Source of the DNA: JANQHS01 sp965227315
GTDB taxonomy: Bacteria; Bacteroidota; Bacteroidia; Cytophagales; CCMP332
NCBI GenBank assembly: GCA_965227315.1
Contig: OZ245737.1
Span: 62,001 to 126,000 of the forward strand
DNA: 64,000 nt
Direction of reading: 5' to 3'
Shown: positions 54,623-62,915 of the stretch, piece after piece
How the letters are laid out: every line of letters begins with the position of its first letter
Position numbering within the stretch: the stretch's first letter is position 1
Translations under genes and position numbers: made by a program
The notes under the pieces: generated by a model
Seen by the model: only the letters and a program-made list of their open reading frames with translations
The model's database searches: none
What the model was told of the DNA's origin: nothing

Positions 54623-57600
54623 CTATTTGAAAACAAGGATCAGATCATCGGAATTGACCATCGAACCTTCCCTGAGTTGAATTGATTCCACCTGGCCGTT
54701 TTCTGGCGCGGCCAGCGTGGTTTCCATTTTCATCGCTTCTATGATGAAAAGAGGATCGTTCTTTTTGATCCTCTGACCTGGCTTGACCAGAATTTTGCTG
54801 AGCAAGCCCTGTAATGGAGCACCAATCTGCTTTTCATCCTCAGGATCAGCCTTGATGTTCTCAACCTTCTCCACGGCAAGGCTTTTATCCTCGATCTCCA
54901 CATTCCTCGTCTGACCATTGACCTTGAAGAAAACCGTCCGCATTCCTAGTGTATTTGGAAGACCTATGCTCAGCAACTTCACGATCAGGACTTTGCCGGG
55001 AGCTATTTCGAAAACCGTTTCCTCATGTGGCTTTAAGCCGTAAAAAAAGTTTTTGGTAGGAATCTTGGAGATATCGTCATACTCTGAATATACCCGATAA
55101 TAGTTTTCCCAAACCTTTGGATATAGCTTCCAACTTAAAAAATCCGTTATCACCAGATCTCTTGGGAACCCTTTCTGGAACATTCTCAGGAAGTCCTCAA
55201 ACTCCTGATCGAAATCCACCGGCTTCAGGTGGGCATTCGGGCGATTCTTGTATGGTTTGACATCTTTCAAGACGATCTTCTGGACTTTTTTTGGGAATCC
55301 GCCAGTCGGCTGTCCCAGATCTCCTTTAAAGAACGCCTGGACAGATTCAGGGAAGCTGATGCTATCTCCTTTTTCAAGGACATCCTGCACTGTTAGTCCA
55401 TTGCTGACGAGATATTGTGCCATATCGCCGACAACCTTAGAACTGGGCGTGACCTTGACAACATCACCGAACAGGTCATTAACCTCCCGGTATCTTTCCT
55501 TGATCTCCTCAAACTTGTCACCTAGTCCAAGTGCAATGGCCTGGGGTCGAAGGTTGCTGTACTGTCCCCCTGGGATCTCATGCTTAAAAACTTCCGCGGT
55601 TCCCGCTTTTAACCCACTTTCGAAGGGATAATAATGTTCACGCATGACCTCCCAATAATTGCTAAAACGATTAAGACTCTCGATGTCAAATTCATTTTCC
55701 CGCTTATGAAACTTCATCATCTCCACTACAGAGTTGAAATTGGGTTGGGAAGTGAGGCCACTCAAGCCACCAAGGGCAACATCCACAACATCCACACCTG
55801 CTTCAATCGCCATGAGGTAGGTGGCCGGTTGAAGCGAAGAGGTGTCATGGGTATGGAGGTGAATCGGGATCTTCACGGTGCTTTTCAGGCCGGAGATCAA
55901 TTCTTTGGCAGCATGGGGCTTAAGCAGGCCTGCCATGTCCTTGATGGCCAAAATATGAGCGCCCGCGTTTTCAATATCCTTGGCCAGACTAAGGTAATAG
56001 TCCAGATCGTACTTGGTTCTCTTAGGGTCCAGTATGTCACCGGTGTAGCATAGGCTTACCTCAGCCAGACCTTTGGTTCTCTTGCGAACAAATCCTATGC
56101 TGGGCTCCATGGCCTTCATCCAGTTCAGCGAATCAAAGATCCGGAAGAGGTCGATTCCCGTCTCCCAGGCCTTTTCAACAAAACTTTCTATCAGGTTGTC
56201 GGGATAAGCGGTATATCCGACGGCATTGCTTCCGCGAAGCAACATCTGCAGCAAGATATTTGGTACGGCCTTTCGGATATCGGCAAGACGCTTCCAGGGA
56301 TCTTCATAGAGAAACCTCAGGCATACATCGAAGGTTGCTCCTCCCCAAACCTCCATGCTGAAAGTCTGTGGATGTTCCTTGGCATAGGCTTCAGCCACTG
56401 CCAGCATATCTATTGTGCGAACCCTCGTGGCAAGCAAACTCTGGTGAGCATCTCTGAAGGTGGTATCTGTGTACTGGATCTTCTTTTCCTTCTTCAGCCA
56501 TTCGCAGAACTTTTTTGGACCCAGTTTGGTCAAAAGGTCCTTGCTTCCCTGAGGGTGATCTGCATAAACATCGAAAGAGGGGATCTTGGGCTCATGTAGG
56601 ATTTTGGCTTCATCGACGAATTTCACATCCGGGTTGCCATTGACCACAACATCGCCGATGAATTTCACGGCCTTGGTTCCACGGTCAAGCTGCTGATTCA
56701 GTTGGAAAAGCTTGGGATGTTTTTCGATGAAATTGACGGTTGTCTTTCCCTTCTGAAATGTCTTATGATTGATGAGATTCAGCAAAAAGGGAATATTGGT
56801 TTTGACCCCGCGGATCCTGAATTCCCTTAGGGCTCTGTCCATTTTTCGGCATGCACCATCCATGGTACGACCATGCGCACTGACCTTGACAAGCATGGAG
56901 TCGAAGAAAGGGCTAATGGTCACTCCCAAATAAAGGCTTCCGGCATCCAGTCTTATTCCAAGGCCACCGGAGCTTCTGTAGGTCGTGATCGTTCCGTAAT
57001 CCGGCTGAAAATCGTTCTCGGGATCTTCGGTTGTGATCCGGCATTGAATGGCATAGCCCCTGACCTGAATGCTTTGCTGATCAGGGATCTTGATCTGCTT
57101 GTCCTTCAATCGATATCCACCGGCAATGAATAACTGTGTTTTGATCAGGTCAACTCCCGTGACCATTTCAGTGACGGTATGTTCGACCTGGATCCTTGGA
57201 TTGACCTCTATGAAGTAAATATTGTTCTGCTTGTCGACCAGGAATTCAACGGTTCCTACATTGTTATAATCAACACTTCTGGTAATGGCCAGAGCATGTT
57301 CGAAGAGTTTTTGCCTGACCCATTCCGGAATCCCGAGGGATGGGGCCATTTCAACCACCTTCTGGTAACGCCTCTGGACGGAGCAATCCCGCTCAAAAAG
57401 ATGAACGATATTTCCATGCCTGTCCCCGGCGATCTGGATCTCAATATGCTTTGGGTTCTCAACATATTTTTCCAGGAAGACCGTATCATCTCCGAAAGCG
57501 TTTTTCGCTTCTCTTTTTGCCCCTTCAAAGACCCTTTCCAGATCCTCCCTGCCTCTCAAAACTCGCATGCCGCGACCTCCACCTCCGGCTGCCGCCTTGA

Positions 57601-58075
57601 GCATTATTGGGTACCCGATACGCTCGGCTTCTTCCAGAGCGATCTTCATAGACAGGAGTTTCTTCCTGCTGCTTTCAATAATGGGAACACCTGAGGCCTT
57701 TGCAACTTTTTTGGCCGATATCTTATCTCCCAATGTCTCCATGGTCTCCGGATCGGGACCGATGAAGATGATGTCATTTTCCCTGCATTTGCGGGCGAAT
57801 TCCGCATTCTCTGAGAGGAAGCCATAACCCGGGTGAATAGCGTCAACCTTCTTTGTTTTGGCGATATGGATGATGGCATCCATATCCAGGTAAGGCTTTA
57901 AGGGCTCGTCATTGGCGCCTACCTGGTAGCTTTCATCTGCCTTGTAGCGGTGCAGGCTGTACCTATCCTCATAAGTAAAAATACCAACGGTGCGGAGGTT
58001 CAGTTCGACGCAAGCCCGAAAAACCCTGATAGCGATCTCACCGCGGTTGGCGACCAGGACCTTTTTGATCTTCAT
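54623..58075 (-). CDS. pyc: Pyruvate carboxylase
   Basis: This 1150-residue single-chain enzyme converts pyruvate, bicarbonate and ATP to oxaloacetate. The biotin carboxylase domain (about 1-455) has ANRGEIAIRVFRAC, AAAGGGGRGMRV and FIEVNPRIQVEHTVTEMVTG. The carboxyltransferase domain (about 545-1000) starts TDTTFRDAHQSLLATRVR and includes MEVWGGATFDVCLRFL and PIHLHTHDTSS. The biotinyl domain ends the protein, with biotinylated Lys1116 in FIIEAMKMETTL. The length and domain order are those of the standard alpha4-type enzyme. It begins 195 bases from the tryptophan dioxygenase stop and converges with the sulfatase gene, leaving five bases between stops. Confidence 0.97.
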   Translation of the reverse strand: MKIKKVLVANRGEIAIRVFRACVELNLRTVGIFTYEDRYSLHRYKADESYQVGANDEPLKPYLDMDAIIHIAKTKKVDAIHPGYGFLSENAEFARKCRENDIIFIGPDPETMETLGDKISAKKVAKASGVPIIESSRKKLLSMKIALEEAERIGYPIMLKAAAGGGGRGMRVLRGREDLERVFEGAKREAKNAFGDDTVFLEKYVENPKHIEIQIAGDRHGNIVHLFERDCSVQRRYQKVVEMAPSLGIPEWVRQKLFEHALAITRSVDYNNVGTVEFLVDKQNNIYFIEVNPRIQVEHTVTEMVTGVDLIKTQLFIAGGYRLKDKQIKIPDQQSIQVRGYAIQCRITTEDPENDFQPDYGTITTYRSSGGLGIRLDAGSLYLGVTISPFFDSMLVKVSAHGRTMDGACRKMDRALREFRIRGVKTNIPFLLNLINHKTFQKGKTTVNFIEKHPKLFQLNQQLDRGTKAVKFIGDVVVNGNPDVKFVDEAKILHEPKIPSFDVYADHPQGSKDLLTKLGPKKFCEWLKKEKKIQYTDTTFRDAHQSLLATRVRTIDMLAVAEAYAKEHPQTFSMEVWGGATFDVCLRFLYEDPWKRLADIRKAVPNILLQMLLRGSNAVGYTAYPDNLIESFVEKAWETGIDLFRIFDSLNWMKAMEPSIGFVRKRTKGLAEVSLCYTGDILDPKRTKYDLDYYLSLAKDIENAGAHILAIKDMAGLLKPHAAKELISGLKSTVKIPIHLHTHDTSSLQPATYLMAIEAGVDVVDVALGGLSGLTSQPNFNSVVEMMKFHKRENEFDIESLNRFSNYWEVMREHYYPFESGLKAGTAEVFKHEIPGGQYSNLRPQAIALGLGDKFEEIKERYREVNDLFGDVVKVTPSSKVVGDMAQYLVSNGLTVQDVLEKGDSISFPESVQAFFKGDLGQPTGGFPKKVQKIVLKDVKPYKNRPNAHLKPVDFDQEFEDFLRMFQKGFPRDLVITDFLSWKLYPKVWENYYRVYSEYDDISKIPTKNFFYGLKPHEETVFEIAPGKVLIVKLLSIGLPNTLGMRTVFFKVNGQTRNVEIEDKSLAVEKVENIKADPEDEKQIGAPLQGLLSKILVKPGQRIKKNDPLFIIEAMKMETTLAAPENGQVESIQLREGSMVNSDDLILVFK

Positions 58076-58270
58076 GGGTAATCATGGTTTGGGGTTGAAG
58101 ACCATTCTCCAACGAATTCCCATAAATTTAAGAAAGGGAAGCAATTCTTTTCCTAATCGAGCCGACGGAAAAGATCGAAATTGAGTGTATTAGATTTGAA
58201 TTGGCAACATCATTGAGTTTAGTCCATTTTGCGGATCTCGGATGGGAAAGGCAATTCCTGGAAAAAGCGA

Positions 58271-59239
58271 TTATCGAATAGTCAGAGGCTCCTCTAATAT
58301 TTGATGTCCATTTAGGTTAGTCTCACCCCATCCATCCATCTCCTCCCGGGTCCATAGTTGAGGAAAGAAGATCCTCTTCTGGTATTTGGGGAGCATATAT
58401 TTCTGCCACTCGGAACCACCGGTGGCTTCTGCTGTCTTTTTTCCGCTTTCCAGATAATGCCTGGCTGCACCGAAATGTGCCATAACCCATTTCACGTTCA
58501 CGGCATGATCATAATGACGCATTTCATTCTGCAGATCTACATCATGGCGATATTCATCAGGTAGTTTCATGAAGGTCAGATCCAGGTTGCGCTCATTGTA
58601 TTTTTTCATAAAATGGATGAAATCACCCATGTATTTCTCTTCGAAGAGATTCAACAAGGTGCTCTTCTCTCCAGTATTGTAGTTCTTGCCCGCGGCCTGC
58701 CAGTAGAGGTGGTTGTAGGCATGTTCAAAGGGTGTGTTCCGGTCTATGGTATCGCGGAAACGCGCATCGATCAGATTGATCAGATCAGTACTGGCAAACT
58801 CGATCATCCTGTATTGGGCACTTTGGAAACCGCTGGCGGGGGTGAGGGTATCCCTGAATTTCATGTACTGTTCTACCTCCATGCCATCCTTCATGATAGT
58901 GAAGGACTCCGTCAACACATCGAAATAGCGACTGATCCTACCGAGTCTGTTTACAAAGAATTCGGGCTTCAGATCCTCATGAAAGCAGATCTGCTCAATC
59001 TCCCAAAGGATCATCTTAAAGAGCAGCTCATTGACCTGATGGTACATGATGAAGACCATTTCATCCTTATGGGTGGTTCTGGGTGTTTGCAGGTTCAGCA
59101 ATGCACCGGTTTGAATATAATCCCAGTAGGTGATGGGCTTGGCGTTCAGGAGCCCTTTCAGGTGCGTTTCGGTGCTCTGGCCCAGGGCCTCTAGTTTTTC
59201 ATCGATCTGTTTGAGGATCTTCTGACGGTCTTCATTCAT
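58271..59239 (-). CDS. kynA: Tryptophan 2,3-dioxygenase
   Basis: This 322-residue heme enzyme opens the indole ring of tryptophan to give N-formylkynurenine. Family blocks are YWDYIQTGALLNLQTPRTTHKDEMVFIMYHQVNELLFKMI, TLTPASGFQSAQYRMIEF and, near the C-terminus, VKWVMAHFGAARHYL and GGSEWQKYMLPKYQKRIFFPQLW, the last parts forming the substrate pocket and heme contacts. The next enzymes of the kynurenine pathway are not in the window. It follows the hppD terminator on the same strand, so it is likely transcribed on its own. Confidence 0.95.
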   Translation of the reverse strand: MNEDRQKILKQIDEKLEALGQSTETHLKGLLNAKPITYWDYIQTGALLNLQTPRTTHKDEMVFIMYHQVNELLFKMILWEIEQICFHEDLKPEFFVNRLGRISRYFDVLTESFTIMKDGMEVEQYMKFRDTLTPASGFQSAQYRMIEFASTDLINLIDARFRDTIDRNTPFEHAYNHLYWQAAGKNYNTGEKSTLLNLFEEKYMGDFIHFMKKYNERNLDLTFMKLPDEYRHDVDLQNEMRHYDHAVNVKWVMAHFGAARHYLESGKKTAEATGGSEWQKYMLPKYQKRIFFPQLWTREEMDGWGETNLNGHQILEEPLTIR

Positions 59240-59272
59240 AGGGAGCTAAATTACCTATTGAGAACTGAGATG

Positions 59273-59309
59273 AAAAAAAATTCCCCTCATGGCAATGCCA
59301 GAGGGGAAT
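59273..59309 (-). terminator. Rho-independent terminator of the hmgA-hppD operon
   Basis: Arms attcccctc (59280-59288) and gaggggaat (59101 offset: 59301-59309) pair over nine bases, with a second stem tggc/gcca inside and the loop aat. On the minus strand the hairpin is followed by eight T (the a-run at 59273-59280). It begins 25 bases after the hppD stop and lies upstream of kynA, so it separates the two transcripts. Confidence 0.92.
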
Positions 59310-59334
59310 CGGATCTTATGGATAGATACAAATC

Positions 59335-60486
59335 TTAAAGTGTTCCTCTTCGTTCCTGCTCTGCCTCAATGGACTCGAAAAGCGCCTGGAAGTTCCCCTT
59401 ACCAAAGGAATTGGCTCCTTTTCTCTGTATGATCTCAAAGAACAGGGTTGGGCGGTCTTCCAGTGGCTTGGTGAAGATCTGTAGGAGATATCCCTCATCA
59501 TCTCTGTCCACCATGATCCCATTTGCCTTAAGGATCTCCAGATCCTCTTCGATCTCCCCAACACGCTCAGCAACGGTATCGTAATAGGTCCCGGGCACAT
59601 AAAGAAAATCCACGCCGCGCTTTTTCATTTCGCTCACGGTGAATACGATATCATCCGTGGCAACAGCGATATGTTGGCATCCGGCCCCTTTGTAGAAGTC
59701 TATATATTCCTCTATTTGGGATTTCTTGATCCCTTCCGCGGGCTCGTTGATTGGAAATTTGATCCTTCCGTTACCATTGGTCATCACCTTGCTCATCAGG
59801 GCGGTATAGGTGGTCGAAATATCCTTGTCATCAAAAGTGATCAGGTTGGCGAATCCCATGACCTTTGCATAGAACTCTGCCCACTTATCCATTTCGCCCC
59901 AGCCAACATTTCCAACCATGTGGTCTATGTATTTTAATCCGCAATGACCCGGATTATAATGCGATTCCCACTTTTCAAAACCCGGCATAAAAACACCATT
60001 GTAATTCTTCCTTTCCACGAATACATGTACGGTATCTCCATAGGTATGAATTCCGGACCGGACGATCTCACCATGCTCATCTTGTTCCACAGTAGGCTCC
60101 ATATATGATTTTGCCCCCCTTGAAGTGGTCTCTTCCCATGATTTTCTTGCGTCTTCCACCCATAGAGCAATAACCCGGACACCATCGCCATGCTTGACGA
60201 TATGTTTTGAGATCTCACTCTCGGGATCAAATGGTGTGGTCAGCACAAGCCTGATCTTATTCTGTTTAACCACATAGGAGCAACGGTCTTTCAATCCAGT
60301 TTCCAGACCCGCATAGGCCTCAGACTGAAATCCAAGTGCGGTCTTATAGAAATGAGCCGCCTGCTTGGCATTTCCTACATATAGCTCAACATAATCAGTC
60401 CCCATGATGGGCAAAAAGTCCTCGGCTTCCGGAAAGATCTTATCCAGGCCGTAATTGTAATTTTCTACTTGGGTTAGGTCAGCCAT
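59335..60486 (-). CDS. hppD: 4-hydroxyphenylpyruvate dioxygenase
   Basis: This 383-residue non-heme iron enzyme makes homogentisate from 4-hydroxyphenylpyruvate. It has two vicinal-oxygen-chelate halves. The first shows DYVELYVGNAKQAAHFYKTALGF. The second holds the iron ligands, His in LKYIDHMVGNV, His in AGCQHIAVATDDI, and Glu in RPTLFFEIIQRKGANSFGKGNFQALFE, the last being the diagnostic C-terminal block. It follows hmgA with a ten-base gap, so the two make consecutive tyrosine-degradation steps from one transcript. Confidence 0.97.
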   Translation of the reverse strand: MADLTQVENYNYGLDKIFPEAEDFLPIMGTDYVELYVGNAKQAAHFYKTALGFQSEAYAGLETGLKDRCSYVVKQNKIRLVLTTPFDPESEISKHIVKHGDGVRVIALWVEDARKSWEETTSRGAKSYMEPTVEQDEHGEIVRSGIHTYGDTVHVFVERKNYNGVFMPGFEKWESHYNPGHCGLKYIDHMVGNVGWGEMDKWAEFYAKVMGFANLITFDDKDISTTYTALMSKVMTNGNGRIKFPINEPAEGIKKSQIEEYIDFYKGAGCQHIAVATDDIVFTVSEMKKRGVDFLYVPGTYYDTVAERVGEIEEDLEILKANGIMVDRDDEGYLLQIFTKPLEDRPTLFFEIIQRKGANSFGKGNFQALFESIEAEQERRGTL

Positions 60487-60496
60487 AATTTCTCTT

Positions 60497-61699
60497 TTAT
60501 TGTTTTACTGCTTGTTCTTTTTCGGTTTTCATACCGTTTTCATTTGGTATCCATGATTTGTAATAATCCTCAACCTGGATCTTCAGGGCTTCCTCGGTAA
60601 TAGAAACGGGATTGAAGGGGTCGATCATGACCGCCAATTCCTCCGTGCCTTTCTGCCCTATACTTCTCTCGATGGCTCCCGGATGAGGTCCGTGAGGGAT
60701 GCCTCCCGGATGCAGGGTGAATTGCCCCTTTTCGATATTGTTTCTGCTCATGAAATCTCCATCGACATAGTAGAGGATCTCATCAGAGTCGATATTGCTA
60801 TGATGATATGGTGCAGGTATTGCTTCAGGATGATAATCATAAAGCCTTGGCACAAAGGAACATATCACGAAATTATTTCCCTCGAACTGCTGATGGATCG
60901 GAGGTGGCATATGCACCCTTCCGGTCAGGGGCTCGAAATCAAAGATCGAGATGGCATAGGGATAATTAAACCCGTCCCATCCCACTACGTCAAAGGGATG
61001 GTTGCCATACAGATAACTGTAGAGTATTCCCTTTTTCTTGATATAGACCTTGAATTCACCTTTAAGGTCATGGGTTTCCAGATCTTGAGGAAGACGAAAG
61101 TCTCTCTCACAAAAGGGAGAATGCTCAAGGTATTGTCCAAAGCTGTTCCTATATCGGTCAGGTGTCAGGACAGGGCTGAAGCTTTCGATAAGGAGCAAAA
61201 GGTTATCCGAGCTTTTGAAGTCAATCTGGTAGACGGTCCCCCTGGGGATCACCAGGTAATCGCCGTACGCAAATTCCAGTTGGCCGTAGATGGTCTTCAA
61301 ATTTCCCTCACCCTTGTGTACGAAGATCAGTTCATCGGCATCGGCATTCTTATAATAATAGTCCGAAGAGAAGCTTTTAGGCGCTGCAAGGCCAACCTGA
61401 AGGTCCGAATTCACGAAGATGGGTTTCCGGCTTTTGATATAATCCTCCTCGGGCTGCACCTGAAAGCCTTTGAAGCTGAGCGCTTTCATATTGTTTTCAA
61501 CCGCGATCCTGGGTTTTACATCTCGTGGCTCACCAAATTCCTTAACGACAGTGGGAGGGTAGTGATGATAAAGTAGAGAGGACATTCCGGCGAAGCCTGC
61601 AGTGCCAAATAGCTCTTCCTGAAACAGGGAACCATCCTCTTTTTTGAATGTTGTGTGTCTTTTATGGGGTATTTTCCCCAGTGTATGGTATCTGGGCAT
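60497..61699 (-). CDS. hmgA: Homogentisate 1,2-dioxygenase
   Basis: This 400-residue cupin-type iron enzyme opens the ring of homogentisate to maleylacetoacetate. It has FVHKGEGNLKTIYGQLEFAYGDYLVIPRGT in the N-terminal cupin half and, in the C-terminal half, DVVGWDGFNYPYAISIFDFEPLTG, HSNIDSDEILYYVDGDFMSRN and FTLHPGGIPHGPHPGAIERSIG, which carry the iron-binding His and Glu. It is the first gene of the operon with hppD, and is divergent from the cyclase gene across 85 bases. Confidence 0.96.
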   Translation of the reverse strand: MPRYHTLGKIPHKRHTTFKKEDGSLFQEELFGTAGFAGMSSLLYHHYPPTVVKEFGEPRDVKPRIAVENNMKALSFKGFQVQPEEDYIKSRKPIFVNSDLQVGLAAPKSFSSDYYYKNADADELIFVHKGEGNLKTIYGQLEFAYGDYLVIPRGTVYQIDFKSSDNLLLLIESFSPVLTPDRYRNSFGQYLEHSPFCERDFRLPQDLETHDLKGEFKVYIKKKGILYSYLYGNHPFDVVGWDGFNYPYAISIFDFEPLTGRVHMPPPIHQQFEGNNFVICSFVPRLYDYHPEAIPAPYHHSNIDSDEILYYVDGDFMSRNNIEKGQFTLHPGGIPHGPHPGAIERSIGQKGTEELAVMIDPFNPVSITEEALKIQVEDYYKSWIPNENGMKTEKEQAVKQ

Positions 61700-61784
61700 C
61701 TCTGATATTTTTCGCGAACGTAACCCTCCCGCGGGAAAAAATGAATGACCTAAATCATGTTTTCTGGCTTAATTTGAACCCTGA

Positions 61785-62915
61785 ATGCATCCCTTAGCTA
61801 GATATACCCAAAGAGCAAGAGAATTTGCTTTCAAACACCCGGTCTTTACGGAAGTAAACATCCACATCAATTATTGGATCATTTCCTTTTGGCTGTTGGG
61901 AACGATCATCTTTTTTTATGACCGGGCATTACTTGGATTTTTTCCCGATGTTCCACGGATCCATTATTGGACACCGATGAGGACTATCCTGGTTTCGGGA
62001 TTTATCTATGGTTTGTGCACAGGTCTGATCAGGAGTCTCATCATACGTAGGAGACTTGACAAACTCTCGACTATCGGCAGGGTGATGATCGAATCCCTGG
62101 TCTACTTTGTATTCTTTATTCTCGTTTGGAGAGTAGGATTTATTTTTTCCGAGGAGATCTTCACAAGGCGCGGCTTCATCCAGAATTACGACCATTTCCT
62201 TGATTTTCAACTCTACAGTAGTGCGGCCTTCATACTGTATGTTTTTTTCAACATTCTCCTGCTGAATTTCATTTTGCAGATCAACACCAAGTATGGCCCC
62301 GGAGTGCTGATACCAATGCTTTTGGGTTATTATAAAAATCCTGAGATCGAAGACCGGGTTTTCCTATTTATGGACCTAAAGGATTCCACAGGGATTGCCG
62401 AAAAACTGGGGCATATCAAGTACTCCGAACTGATCAGGGATTGTTTCGGCGTAGCCAACTACGTGGTCATGCGCTACAATGCCCAGATATACCAATATGT
62501 TGGAGACGAGATGGTCCTGACCTGGGAGAAAAAAATGGGAATCACCGATCATCGATGCATCGATTTTTTCCTGGAGTTCCAATTGGCCATCAGGGCAAGG
62601 GAAGAGGATTTCATGGAAAAATATGGGGTAGTGCCGGTTTTTAAAGCGGGATTGCATGTCGGGGAGGTCACTGCCATTGAAGTTGGAGTGGTCAAAAGGG
62701 ATATTGCATATCATGGAGATACCATCAACTCGGCTTCAAGGATCCAGGATCTTTGTAACGTTCTCGGAAGAGAATTGCTTTTCTCAAAAGAACTTAAGGA
62801 CCGACTCGAGGAAGAGGGAAGAATTCCGGGGCTCGAGCAGATCGGTGAGCACAAACTCAAAGGGAAGATGGTTCGATTGGAGCTTTATTCCATCAATACA
62901 GATGAGGCGGATTAA
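61785..62915 (+). CDS. Membrane-anchored class III adenylate/guanylate cyclase
   Basis: This 376-residue protein has four hydrophobic helices in the first 180 residues (at about 28-52, 65-88, 99-122 and 143-167) and a class III cyclase domain from about 190. The domain has the first metal Asp in FLFMDLKDSTGIAEKLG, the second in YQYVGDEMVLTWEKK, KAGLHVGEVTAIEVG, and the transition-state Asn/Arg in HGDTINSASRIQDLCN, so it should be active. The product, cAMP or cGMP, cannot be fixed by eye. The stop lies 14 bases inside the next gene, so the two are coupled. Confidence 0.92.
   Translation: MHPLARYTQRAREFAFKHPVFTEVNIHINYWIISFWLLGTIIFFYDRALLGFFPDVPRIHYWTPMRTILVSGFIYGLCTGLIRSLIIRRRLDKLSTIGRVMIESLVYFVFFILVWRVGFIFSEEIFTRRGFIQNYDHFLDFQLYSSAAFILYVFFNILLLNFILQINTKYGPGVLIPMLLGYYKNPEIEDRVFLFMDLKDSTGIAEKLGHIKYSELIRDCFGVANYVVMRYNAQIYQYVGDEMVLTWEKKMGITDHRCIDFFLEFQLAIRAREEDFMEKYGVVPVFKAGLHVGEVTAIEVGVVKRDIAYHGDTINSASRIQDLCNVLGRELLFSKELKDRLEEEGRIPGLEQIGEHKLKGKMVRLELYSINTDEAD

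Noticed and set aside
60683..61576. 297-codon plus-strand frame opposite hmgA
   Set aside because: The minus strand encodes a complete homogentisate dioxygenase; the antisense translation has no recognisable pattern.
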